The notes beneath the pieces were generated by a model. The model was not told the DNA's origin and searched no databases. It saw only the letters and a list, made by a program, of their open reading frames with translations. A DNA stretch of 64,000 nucleotides from Ovis canadensis (Eukaryota > Chordata > Mammalia > Artiodactyla > Bovidae): assembly GCF_042477335.2 (NCBI RefSeq), contig NC_091247.1:3680501-3744500 (forward strand), written 5' to 3'. A program made the translations under genes and the position numbers. Positions within the stretch are counted from its first letter, which is position 1, and each line of letters starts with the position of its first letter. Below, one piece after another: positions 49,100 through 59,764 of this stretch.

Positions 49100-52000
49100 C
49101 CACATGCGAGGGGCTGACCATTTCTGTCTTGTTTAGCCCTTTCCTCTCCACAAACTCCTCGAAGGTTCTCAGGGCCTCTGGGCTCTCCTCCGGGGAGCAG
49201 CCTGCAGGGGATGGGTGGACGTGGGTCTGGGCAGCCAAGCAGGCAGGCCACATATCCTCAGGACTCCAGCCCACTCTCTCCGGGGGTACCCACGGATGGG
49301 GCCTTCCCCACCCAGATATCCCGAGGAGGCCAGATGGTGGGGCATGTGGTCTGAAGTGGGGACACTGAGGGGACATCAGGGGCTGGGGGCCGCTGAGGCC
49401 CTGTGGTCTCAGTCATGGGAGGCACCCAGACAGCGTCCTCTCCCTGGGTCTTGCTGCCTAGCCCAGCCTGGCTGCACTGGGACCTGGTAGGCACAGAGGC
49501 TGGGGGCATGACATGGACTGTCCCTGCTAGGCACATCGGGGGTGCTGGAAGGATGGGCCTGACGGGGGGAGCGCACAGAGGGATGGTCTGGACGCTCAGA
49601 GATCCTTGGGATAAACGGGAAAGCTGGTTGTCAGAGCGTCGCAGCTGCAAAACGGGGACACGTCTCAGCCGGGGTCACTGCCATGCCAAGGTCGAGGGCG
49701 GGGCTTCCCGACCCCGTTCGTCCCGTGCACAGTGAGGAGCAGCATCCGCCCACCAGGTACCTGGACCGCCTCCCTCCCTGGTCACGGCAACCACGGACAT
49801 CTCCCAGCATCGCCCAGGGCCCCCGGGGGCCCCGTTTGGAACCCCTCGATCCAGGGCATGACCAGACCAGAGGCCGACTGAGGAAGGACGGGGTGGAGGG
49901 CCATGGAAGAGGTGGGTGCCTGAGTTGGACGCGGGCGCGGACAACGGGCATGGGTACACGAGATGGTGGACAAGAGCCGTCGAGAGAGCTTGCAAATCCC
50001 TCTCCCGCAGGCAGGCTCCGAGCAGTCGGGTACCGGGACCCCCGAGCCAGACCCCTGGACCTCAGAAAGCGCTGGTGCTCGGATGAGCATGGCCACGGGC
50101 AGTAGGCCCCGTCCATCCTGCCCTGGGAGTGCAGGACCACCTACCCCTTCCCCGGCAGGAAGTCTGTAGAGATGCTGTGCCTCCATCCTGCGGGTGACAA
50201 GAGGACCCTCAGGGTCTCAGCCCCGCCCCCCACCCCCGTCTGCTTCAGGGGAAACGGGCACTGGCCACTCACAGGTGCCGAAGTAGCCGGGGTTCGACCC
50301 TCCACCCAGGGCAGCTTGTACTGCAGGCATCCGATGGGCTCCCTGGAAGGCAGGAGTTACAGACGGGTGCCCGGACACAGCGCAGCCGGGCCGCCTCGCC
50401 CTCCCAACCGGCCAGCCCCTGCCAGCCCCTGTCCCGCCCAGGCTCTTGGACCCTGCCTGCCAGGCTCCCAGAGCCCCTCCCTGAAGCCCTGGAGTGAGGT
50501 CCCCACCACAGGGTCGCCTCGTTCAAACAGGGGAAGCAGGTGAGGGGGTCAGGTCGAGGTCTGGTGTGCTGGCTACGCCGTGCACAGCCCAGCCGCAGAC
50601 CTCGGCCGGTTTCCAAAGGCCCTCGGCCGCCCGGCCCGTCCTTCCCCGTGATGGCTGGCTTCCCATGGCCGGCTCGCCCCTTCCCTGTGTTCCCAGGTGG
50701 TCCCAGCCAGGAGGGAAGCCAGGTAGGGCAGGGTCAGAAGGACCCCCGCACTGACTTCCAGGACAATTTGGGGCAGTTTTTACCCCAAACGAATGAGGCT
50801 CAGACCACTCTCTCCCGGTGCTGGGGTGGCCCCGGTAGGGGTCCATCTCAGACCTCCCAGTCCTTCACATCGCCTGAATCCCCAGCCTTGGATCCGCCTG
50901 GCTCCTGCCCGGTCTGCTCACTGACCCCAGAGCCCTGAGCACAGGCCTCTGTGGCCGCATGGGAACCAGACCAGGGCCAGGCTGAAGCTTCCACAGGAAG
51001 GGGTGCATGAGGCCCGCAGGGAGTGGTGGACAGGCTCCCATGGTGCTCACGTCGGGCTGGGCGAGGTCCCCATGGTTCCATGGGTCTGGGGGAGCGAAGC
51101 CACAGGATCAGGGCTTCAGGAGGCCGCTGTCCAACAGGGAGGGACTGGGCCGAGGGCTCCAGCGGGTGGCGGGCCTGTTTCCCACACAGAGGGTTGGGGC
51201 CAAGGACCCAACAGTGGGTGAGGGAAGGTGTGGGAGAGGGGTGCTCAGCTGACGTCCTGAACTGCAGCTTGCCCAGACTGTTCATCCCAAACTGGAGGGG
51301 GGCAGGGGGTGACCCCCCTTCTCCTTGGGGATCGCCCTGTTTCCTGCCCATCGCCTGATGTACAAGTTTCCTAAAAGCCGGATCGGGGTTGGGGGGGCTG
51401 GTCCGTGAACAAGGGTGGGGTTAACCAGGGCATGACCTGGCCTGCCTTGGCTTTCTCAGTACAGGCTTGGCCAGCTCCCAGAGAAGGGAGACACACAGGG
51501 GCATGATGGGCAGTAGGGGGACGGGTGCCCCTGGTCAGGAGGGGATGCAAGTGCCTAATTGGTCACTAGGGGGCGTAGGGCACCTGGACCAGCTGCCTGG
51601 ATGCCCAGAGGCACCGGGGATGGGGTGAAGGCAAGCAAAGATGAGGAGGAGGCTACACCGGACACCTCAACCCCGGTGACAGGGCCCTGGCGGTGGAGGG
51701 CATTTCCAGGGCCCTGAGTCTCACCATAAATCTTAACTGAGCTTTTAAGAGTCACAGGCTATTGGCACAAATGCATGGTTTTCACATAGACCCTCACGCA
51801 CTAGCCTCTCCCTGCAAAGTGGACGGTCAGACTAGAGTCCTCTTGGATGAGCAGAGAGAAGTTTCTGGGAAACACAGCCTGAGAAGGAAAGAAACAGGTC
51901 CGGGGCTGGCAGGTTCCCTCATCGGGAACCATCTGTCTGAGGCCTCACGAAGCCCCACTGCCCCGGGCCCTGGAGGAAGCCCTCTCCTTTGCCTGGACAC

Positions 52001-52242
52001 GTCCCCAAAGACACAGACAGGGGACTCTGGCCAAGTCCGCCCAGGGTGGGAGCAGCAGGACTGGGACCCTAGCCCAGCACAGGCGCCTGACCTGGGCCAT
52101 GCTCGTCCCACGACCCCACCCTCTCAGAGCCCCTCACCTCCTGAATGCTGGTGGGGGTCAGCTGGGGCCCCTGGGCCCCCAGCACGGAGAGCAGACCCAG
52201 CCCGGCCGTCAGGAGGGGCAGCTGCCTGGCTGGGGTCCCCAT
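49100..52242 (-). pseudogene. LCN1/OBP2-like lipocalin, probably a pseudogene
   Basis: Secreted-lipocalin gene remnant on the minus strand. Exon 1 (52242-52138, 105 nt) has ATG, a strong signal peptide (MGTPARQLPLLTAGLGLLSV), and SIQE before a GT donor, comparable to EIQD in tear lipocalin. A candidate exon 3 (50342-50273, 70 nt) has good splice sites and the barrel Cys (EPIGCLQYKLPW). A candidate exon 4 (50187 to about 50085) is decayed; its GATG-rich start is followed by a frame change. Exon 5 (49201-49100, 102 nt, the family's usual size) is well kept: SPEESPEALRTFEEFVERKG. No exon 2 with a G-x-W motif was found between 50350 and 52130, and no terminal exon. Exons 1 and 5 could still be under selection; missing exons argue against a full product. 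Confidence 0.65.
51563..51576 (+). promoter_or_regulatory. CTCF-like motif
   Basis: TCACTAGGGGGCGT fits the CTCF core consensus. It has the same orientation as the motif at 40335. Binding is unproven. Confidence 0.45.
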
Positions 52243-52278
52243 GACTGCTCCAGGGGTGCCTGGCCTTGGGGTCACCCA

Positions 52279-52284
52279 TTTATC
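52279..52284 (-). promoter_or_regulatory. TATA-like box of the LCN-like gene
   Basis: ATAAAT (in GGGATAAATGGG) lies about 37 bp before the ATG on the minus strand. The usual spacing would leave a very short leader. This is the only TATA-like element near the first exon. Confidence 0.4.
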
Positions 52285-52299
52285 CCTGGACCGGAGGCC

Positions 52300-53020
52300 C
52301 CACCCCCTCCCCTTCACAAAGGCCCCTCAGTCCAGCGGGTTGGGAGTGGAAACATCATTTTCTTTGGATCCTGTGAATGGAGGTTCTCAATCATGTCATT
52401 AGCTTCCCTGGCTCTCAGGTCGGACAAGTCCAGAGAAGCCTTGTCTGGGAGGAGAATGTTATCAGAACGGGAAGCAGTGCCTCTGGGTTCAGAGCCAGGA
52501 GATAAGACAGCGGCTTCCTTCTGCTCCCCGCTCCCACCCTGTGGCCTTCACTGCCCCAGTCCCAGGAAGCCTGGACCCGCCCTGGTCCCTCGAGGCCCCT
52601 GGAGAGGTGGTCCCCATCCAGGCTCCAGCTCCCGCCTTGGAGTTGATGCCCCGATATCCCCAGACCTCCTGACCAGCTTCAGGCTGGCTCTGAGCACCTC
52701 CTCCAGGCTGCCCACTGGTCCTACCTTGCCTCTGCCCTCCAAGCAGCTCCCTTGCCCATCTCAGCCTGGATCAACTTTCCTGTGCTCTGGTCAGTACCCC
52801 AGTGGATCTGAGAGGCCTTACTGACCCTCTGGAGGCCTAGCTGACCCTTCTCAGCTCCCCTCACAGCCTGAACCCTCTTCCTTCCTCCCAAATCCACCTC
52901 CTCCCCCAAGCTGCTGGGGTGACTCCACTGACTAAAACACAGAGGTCTCGCTTCCCCAGCCCCCATTCCTCTGCCTTTCTGCTCCCAGAACTTTCCACCC
53001 AGGTTTAAATGGTGTTGTCT
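52300..53020. other. Upstream flank of the LCN-like gene, no gene seen
   Basis: Unique-looking, C-rich on the plus strand. No exon or repeat was recognised. The long plus-strand frame (52099-52824) overlaps exon 1 of the lipocalin in antisense and has no domain. Confidence 0.35.
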
Positions 53021-53024
53021 CACT

Positions 53025-53290
53025 CCCGTGCACCTATGTGTATGTCTGTGTTTGGGCACGTGTACACGTATGTGTGCCTATACTATGCACGTATGTACCT
53101 GTGTGTTCACGGGTGTCCACACGCTCACCCGCGTGTGTGTGAGCTTACATGCTCAGGTGTGCATGGATATGTGTCCGTGTGAGAGGGTATATCTGTGTGT
53201 GTCTGGGTGTGCATACGCACATGTGTACGTACGTCTGTCCATGTGCATGTGTGTCTGTGAGTGTGCGTGAGTGTGAGTGTCTGCCTGTGC
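53025..53290 (+). repeat. Degenerate (GT)n-rich minisatellite
   Basis: About 265 bp of alternating TG/CA-rich sequence with longer-period variants such as 'gtgtgtgtctgggtgtgcat' and 'gtgtgagtgtctg'. Alternating purine-pyrimidine tracts like this can take Z-DNA form. It is probably polymorphic. Confidence 0.9.
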
Positions 53291-53294
53291 ACAG

Positions 53295-54585
53295 ACATAG
53301 GAAGGCTCCAGACTGTTCCCACACTGCACAGCTCTTAACTCCACTGATGGGTGGTCCCATCCCCCCCAGACCCCAGAACCTTCTATGACCCCTCCCCCGA
53401 CCGTGCAGCCACCCTGCTGGGGGCACACCACCCTGAGGTCACGAGAGGCCAGGGCTCCCCTCCTGGGAGGTCCCCCCGCTGCTCCCGAGGGGCTCAGCCC
53501 TTCTGTGTGTCCCCCGCTTGTGGCTCCTCACATGCAGTGGCCCCTCCTCGCTGTCGGATGGCAGGAAGGAACCTCTGCTCCATGGAATCAGCCTGGAGTG
53601 GGCACTGCCCCCTGAGAGGCCCCAGAACCATCCCTCTCACTGATCCTGGCAGTGCTGCCTACGTGCCCTTGCCAGCCAGGCGACGCCCAGGTGAGGCTCG
53701 TGGTAAAGACCTGAAGGCGGGGCTGGACCAGAGGGCCGGGCAGCTCAGCGTCAGACAGAGATGATCCTAGTGTGCCCAGGCCCAGTGCCATCACCCCTGA
53801 TATGGGGAGGGGGCGGGAGGGACCAGGCAGGGAGGACGTGGGGTGGGCTGTCAGAGAACTCGGTGCAGGGGCTCCATGGGACTCTGTGGGGTCTGATGGT
53901 GGATGGAGGGGCCACGGGCCGTGGAGCTGGCAGCTCTAGAGCCGGGAAGGAGAGCAGACGGGTTCTGCCCGGAGCCCGAGGAGGAGCTGGTGCGCCGGTC
54001 TGTGGGCAGATGGTGTGAGTGGAGCACGTCAGCCCCTTCAGGAGGGCGTCTGGGTGTCCACTCATGAGGGGCAGGGCTCAGGAAAGGCTGGGGTGGGGGT
54101 GGTCTCTGGGAGGAGCTGGCCCAGGCCTCTCGGGACTGAAGGCAGGACCTCCAGGTGGGCTTTCAGAGCGGGTAATTCAGCCTGAGATGAGAAGCTCGCC
54201 TGTGGGCACGACAGTGGCCTGTGTGAGTGTGTCTGTGTGTCCTTAAGTGTGAGTCTACGTGGACACACACAATGTTGATGTTTTAAAATAACAGAAGTAT
54301 GTCCTGGCACAGTTTGGAGGCCAGGCCTCTGAAACGAAGCTGTCTTCAAGATAACACAGTACGGGTCCAGAACCAGTGATGCCTGAGGCCGCAGCCCAGG
54401 GTCTGAAGGCCCAGTGTGACCAGCAGTCCAGGCTCTTCCTAAAGTGGGGGTGGGGATGTCCCTGGCAGACCACTGCCCCCCGGTTCCTGTGCATGGATCC
54501 AGTCAGAATGTCCAGATTCCCGTGAATCTCATTGAACTGTTTTTCTCTTTAAATCAGCTGGAGTCCTATCTAGTATTTGTAGTTA
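53295..54585. other. Intergenic, no gene recognised
   Basis: GC-rich, unique-looking sequence. The open frames on both strands have no domain or splice context. A short TG-rich spot lies at 54215-54245. Confidence 0.35.
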
Positions 54586-54588
54586 AGA

Positions 54589-54712
54589 ATCCTGACTAGT
54601 GGTCCAGTGGCTAAGACTCTGCCCTCCCAATGCAGGGGGGCTGGGCTCGATCCCTGGTCGGGAAACTAGATCCCACATGCTATGACTAAGACCCATCAAA
54701 GCCAAATAAATG
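54589..54712 (+). mobile_element. tRNA-derived SINE (CHR-like), short
   Basis: Sense: 'cctgactagtggtccagtgg', 'gctcgatccctggtcgggaa', ending 'atcaaagccaaataaatga'. Confidence 0.78.
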
Positions 54713-54734
54713 ATGAATGTTGCTATGGTTTGTG

Positions 54735-54937
54735 CTGTCCCTGTGGTCGTGTCCGACTTCCTGTGACCCCACAGACTGTACCTCACCAGGCTCCTCTGTC
54801 CATGGGGATTCTCCAGGCAAGAATACTGGAGTGGGTTGCCATGCCTTCCTCCAAGGGGTCTTCCCAACCCAACGATTGAACCTGCGACTCTTTTGTCTCC
54901 TGCGTTCTTTACCACCAGCGCACCTGGGAAGCTGTTG
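54735..54937 (-). mobile_element. Bov-tA SINE
   Basis: Antisense Bov-tA: 'gtcgtgtccgacttcctgtg', 'ccaggcaagaatactggag', ending with 'ccagcgcacctgggaagct'. Confidence 0.9.
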
Positions 54938-54948
54938 TTTGGTTGCTA

Positions 54949-54973
54949 AATATATATATATATATATGTGCAT

Positions 54974-55004
<31 letters not shown>

Positions 55005-55014
55005 AATAAATAAC
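54949..55014 (+). repeat. Compound (TA)n(CA)n(TA)n microsatellite
   Basis: (ta) x about 10, then 'tgtgcata', (ca) x about 10, then (ta) and 'aaataaataa'. It lies at the tail side of a Bov-tA and is likely polymorphic. Confidence 0.93.
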
Positions 55015-55164
55015 CACTGTGGCTTCTGCACTCAGAATCTGTGGCAGAACTAACACCCCCAGCGTCTTTGGGCTGGGTCATCAGACAGAAGGACCAAGAG
55101 ACATCAAGCTTGTGAAGGGGAATAGGAACCCCCAGGAGGCTGTGCTGAGCGCCTGCAGCACTTA

Positions 55165-58100
55165 GTTGGCTTCAGTTCAGTTCAGTTCAGTCACTCAGTT
55201 GTGTTCGACTCTTTGCGACCCCATGAATCGCAGCACACCAGGTCTCCCTGTCCATCACCAACTCCCGGGGTTCACCCAAACTCATGTGCATTGGGTCGGT
55301 GATGCCATCCAACCATCTCATCCTCTGTCGTCCTCTTCTCCTCCTGCCCCCAATCCCTCAGGCATCAGGGTCTATTCCAATGAGTCAACTCTTCACATGA
55401 GGTGGCCAAAGTATTGGAGTTTCAGCCTCAGCATCAGTCCTTCCAATGAACACCCAGGACTGATCTCCTTTAGAATAGACTGGTTGGATCTCCTTGCAGT
55501 CCAAGGGACTCTCAAGAGTCTTCTCCAATACCACAGTTCAAAAGCATAAATTCTTTGGTGCTCAGCTTTCTTTATAGTCCAACTCTCACATCCATACATG
55601 ACCACTGGAAAAACCATAGCCTTGACTAGATGGCCGCCGCCCCTCGGGCATGGGGTCCTCCCGACTTCTGCCCTGACCTCGGACATGGAGTAGCCATCAT
55701 GGTCAACAAAAGAGTCCGAAATGCAGTACTTGGATGCAATCTCAAAAATGACAGAATGATCTCTGTTCATTTCCAAGGAAACCATTCAATATCACAGTTA
55801 TCCAAGTCTATGCCCCAACCAGTAATGCTGAAGAAGCTGAAGTTGAACGGTTCTATGAAGACCTACAAGACCTTTTAGAACTAACACTCAAAAAATACGT
55901 CCTTTTCATTATAGGGGACTGGAATGCAAAAGTAGGAAGTCAAGAAACACCTGGAGTAACAGGCAAACTTGGCCTTGGAATGCGGAATGAAGCAGGACAA
56001 AAGCTAATAGAATTTTGCCAAGAAAATGCACTGGTCATAGCAAACACCCTCTTCCAACAACACAAACGAAGACTCTACACATGGACATCACCAGATGGTC
56101 AACACCAAAATCAGATTGATTATATTCTTTGCAGCCAAAGATGGAGAAGCTCTATACAGTCAGCAAAAACAAGACCAGGAGCTGACTGTGGCTCAGATCA
56201 TGCGCTCCTCATTGTCAAATTCAGACTGAAATTGAAGAAAGTAGGGAAAACCGCTAGACCATTCAGGTATGACCTAAATCAAATCCCTTATGATTCTACA
56301 GTGGAAGTGAGAAATAGATTTAAGGGCCTAGATCTGATAGATAGAGTGCCTGATGAACTATGGACTGAGGTTCGTGACATTGTACAGGAGACAGGGATCA
56401 AGACCATCCCCATGGAAAAGAAATGCAAAAAAGCAAAGTGGCTGTCTGGGGAAGGCTTACAAATAGCTGTGAAAAGAAGAGAGGCGAAAAGCCAAGGAGA
56501 AAAGGAAAGATATAAGCATCTGAATGCAGAGTTCCAGAGAATAGCAAGAAGAGATAAGAAAGCCTTCCTCAGTGATCAATGCAAAGAAACAGAGGAAAAC
56601 AACAGAACGGGAAAGACTAGAGATCTCCTCAAGAAAATTAGAGATACCAAGGGAACATTTCATTCAAAGATGGGCTTGATAAAGGACAGAAATGGTCTGG
56701 ACCTAACAGAAGCAGAAGATATTAAGAAGAGGTGGCAAAAATACACAGAACTGTACAAAAAAGATCTTCATGACCCAGATAATCATGATGATGTGATCAC
56801 TCACCTAGAGCCAGACATCCTGGAATGTGAAGTCAAGTGGGCCTTAGAAAGCATCACTACGAACAAAGCTAGTGGAGGTGATGGCATTCCAGTTGAGCTG
56901 TTTCTAATCCTGAAAGATGATGCTGTGAAAGTGCTGCACTCAATATGCCAGCAAATTTGGAAAACTCAGCAGTGACCATAGGACTGGAAAAGGTCAGTTT
57001 CCATTCCAATCCCAAAGAAAGGCAATGCCAAAGAATGCTCAAACTACCACACAGTTGCACTCATCTCACATGCTAGTAAAGTAATGCTCAAAATTCTCCA
57101 AGCCAGGCTTCAGCAATACATGAACCATGAACTTCCAGATGTTCAAGCTGGTTTTAGAAAAGGCAGAGGAACCAGAGATCAAATTGCCAACATCCGCTGG
57201 ATCATCGAAAGAGCAAGAGAGTTCCAGGAAAACATCTATTTCTGCTTTATTGACTATGCCAAAGCCTTTGACTGTGTGGATCACAATAAACTGTGGAAGA
57301 TTCTTCAAGAGATGGGAATACCAGACCACCTGACCTGCCTCTTGAGAAATCTGTATGCAGGTCAGGAAGCAACAGTTAGAACTAGACATGGAACAACAGA
57401 CTGGTTCCAAATAGGAAAAGGAGTACGTCAAGGCTGTATATTGTCACCCTGCTTATTTAACTTATATGCAGAGTACATCATGAGAAACGCTGGGCTGGAA
57501 GAAGCACAAGCTGGAATCAAGATTGCCGGGAGAAATATCAATAAGCTCAGATATGCAGATGACACCACCATTATGGCAGAAAGTGAAGAGGAACTAAAAA
57601 GTCTCTTAATGAAAGTGAAAGAGGAGAGTGAAAAAGTTGGCTTAAAGTTCAACATTCAGAAAACTAAGATCATGGCATCCGGTCCCATCACTTCATGGGA
57701 AATAGATGGGGAAACAGTGTCAGACTTTATCTTTGGGTGCTCCAAAATCACTGCAGATGGTGATTGCAGCCATGAAATTAAAGGACGCTTACTCCTTGGA
57801 AGGAAAGTTTATGACCAACCTAGATAGCACGTTGAAAAGCAGAGGTATTACTTTGCCAACAAAAGTCCGTTTAGTCAAGGCTATGGTTTTTCCAGTGGTC
57901 ATGTATGGATGTGAGAGTTGGACTGTGAAGAAAGCTGAGCACTGAAGAATTGATGCTTTTGAACTGTGGTGTTGGAGAAGACTCTTGAGAGTCCTTGGAC
58001 TGCAAGGAGATCCAACCAGTCCATTCTGAAGGAGATCAGTCCTGGGTGTTCATTGGAAGGAATGATGCTAAAGCTGAAACTCCAATACTTTGGCCACCTC

Positions 58101-58655
58101 ATGTGAAGAGTTGACTCATTGGAAAAGACTCTGATGCTGGGAGGGATTGGGGGCAGGAGGAGAAGGGGACGACAGAGGATGAGATGGCTGGATGGCATCA
58201 CGGACTCGATGGACATGAGTTTGAGTGAACTCCGGGAGATGGTGATGAACAGGGAGGCCTTGCGTGCTGCAATTCATGGGGTTGCAGAGTGGACACAACT
58301 GAGCGACTGAACTGAACTGAACTGACTAGACGGACCTTTGTTGGCAAAGTAATGTCTCTGCTTTTCAATATATAATCTAGGTTGGTCATACTTTCCTTCC
58401 AAGGAGTAAGTGTCTTTTCATTTCATGGCTGTAATCACCATCTGCAGTGATTTTGGAGCCCCCCAAAATAAAGTCTGACACTGTTTCCACTGTTTCCCCG
58501 TCTATTTGCCATGAAGTGATGGGACCAGATACCATGATCTTAGTTTTCCGAATGTTGAGCTTTAAGCCACCTTTTTCACGCTCCTCTTTCAGAAACTTTC
58601 ATCAAGAGGCTTTTTAATTCCTCTTCACTTTCTGCCATAAGGGTGGTGTCATCTG
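55165..58655 (-). mobile_element. Older BovB LINE, split by a younger BovB
   Basis: Antisense BovB in two parts, 58655-58331 and 55630-55165. The sequence reads through the break as in intact BovB ('ccttgactaga' + 'cggacctttgttggc' on the plus strand). The first part holds the region after the YADD box, and the second the 3' terminus with CAGTT repeats. It is 5'-truncated at 58655 and non-coding. Confidence 0.93.
55631..58322 (+). mobile_element. Near-full-length BovB LINE nested in a BovB
   Basis: 2692 bp with an 8-bp direct repeat tgactaga on each side (55623-55630, 58323-58330). From about 55685 it reads as BovB: APE-like endonuclease (GDWNAKVGSQETPG, QIDYILCSQRW, GSDHALLIVKF) and reverse transcriptase (FIDYAKAFDCVDH, RYADDTTIM). 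Open frames 55980-56975 and 57084-57827 are in phase; a TGA at about 56973 separates them and a one-base insertion at about 57808 breaks the end. The 5' part of the endonuclease frame is missing. The first ~52 bp (GC-rich, 'tggccgccgcccctcggg') are not BovB-like. Not autonomous, but only lightly damaged. Confidence 0.92.
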
Positions 58656-58659
58656 CATG

Positions 58660-59346
58660 GCTTACCTGACCCAAAAGAAGTACAGACCAGGACTCGAGTC
58701 CATGGCCAAGCCTGTTCTCCGGCTTTATTCCCTGAGCCAAACGAAGCAAACAACCCATCCTGAAGAATGGATAGCTGTATGTGGTCCAGCCACAGCGGTG
58801 TACCTTCATCCATAAAAGGAATGTGGTTCTGCCACACCTGCCACATGGATGAGCCTGAAACGTCACGCTGGGTGAAAGAGGTGCACGAAAGGCCACGTAT
58901 GATACAACTTCACTGATAAGAAACGTACAGAGGAGGTAATGGGGGATATCCGGGTGTCTCCAGGGTGGTCTCCAGGATTCGGGGGTGGGGGAGGAGGAAT
59001 GGGGGAGTGATTGCTCATAGGGTGAGGAGCATTTCCAGGGCGATGAAAATGTTCTGGAATGAGGTGGTGGAGGGGGTGAGGCGGGGAGGCTGTGCCTCCC
59101 AGAAGCAGGTGAGGGGCCCCCTGGAGTGTCTGAGCCTGACGGGGAGCAAAGGTGCCATGACCCGTGCTCTCTGCTGGCTGCTGTGGCCTGGGCAGCCCAC
59201 TACCTATGGGCTGGGACCCCTGGAGGCTGACCCGAGAAGTAGACGGGGTGGAGGTGGGCGAACCCTGCAGGGCCAGCCCCTTGGGTGTGGGTCTTCTCCG
59301 CCTGCTGAGTGCACGGTGAGGCCTTGGACGTGCCATGGACGCTGAT
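58660..59346. other. Intergenic, nothing recognised
   Basis: About 690 bp between the older BovB and a solo LTR. The first part ('catccataaaaggaatg', 'cacctgccacatggatgagcc') looks like an old LINE/L1 3' remnant. No exon was seen. Confidence 0.35.
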
Positions 59347-59351
59347 CCCGG

Positions 59352-59759
59352 TGTTATGCCCAGTGTCCGAGTCCCCAGAACTGAGAGAATAAAATGTCCA
59401 CAGCAAAGCAAAAGCATAAAGGGGTTTATTGCTAGCTTGAGCTAGGGCCCAAGTCTCATCCAGCACAGTGGAATCTTGACGAGGGCCCTGAGCTCTGAAT
59501 CACAGCTGCTTATATACAGGTGGTCTTTTGTCTCAGCAATAGTGTAGTTGGCGTGTGGTGATTGACTCAACCTTGGGTCATCGTGGTGATTGACTTAACC
59601 TTGGCGTCATCGAGGGGGACCTTGGTGTCATCGGGGACCTTGGTGTTATCGGGGACCTTGGTGGGGCTTCCCAGAATTATGACTCATGCTCACAAGAACC
59701 TGAGGCTTAGGCCTAGTGTGGCCTGTTGAGCCTGTCATGGCTCAGGTCAGGTCCCAACA
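59352..59759 (-). mobile_element. Solo LTR, ERV1-type
   Basis: 408 bp, TG...CA (minus strand TGTTGGGACC to GGGCATAACA), flanked by the 5-bp repeat cccgg (59347-59351, 59760-59764). On the minus strand there are a TATA-like 'tatataagcagc' (about 59515), AATAAA (about 59430) and a U5 end like that of the LTR at 30038-30516. It contains an 18-bp tandem repeat (tcatcggggaccttggtg, about 59590-59665). No viral genes are present. Confidence 0.8.
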
Positions 59760-59764
59760 CCCGG

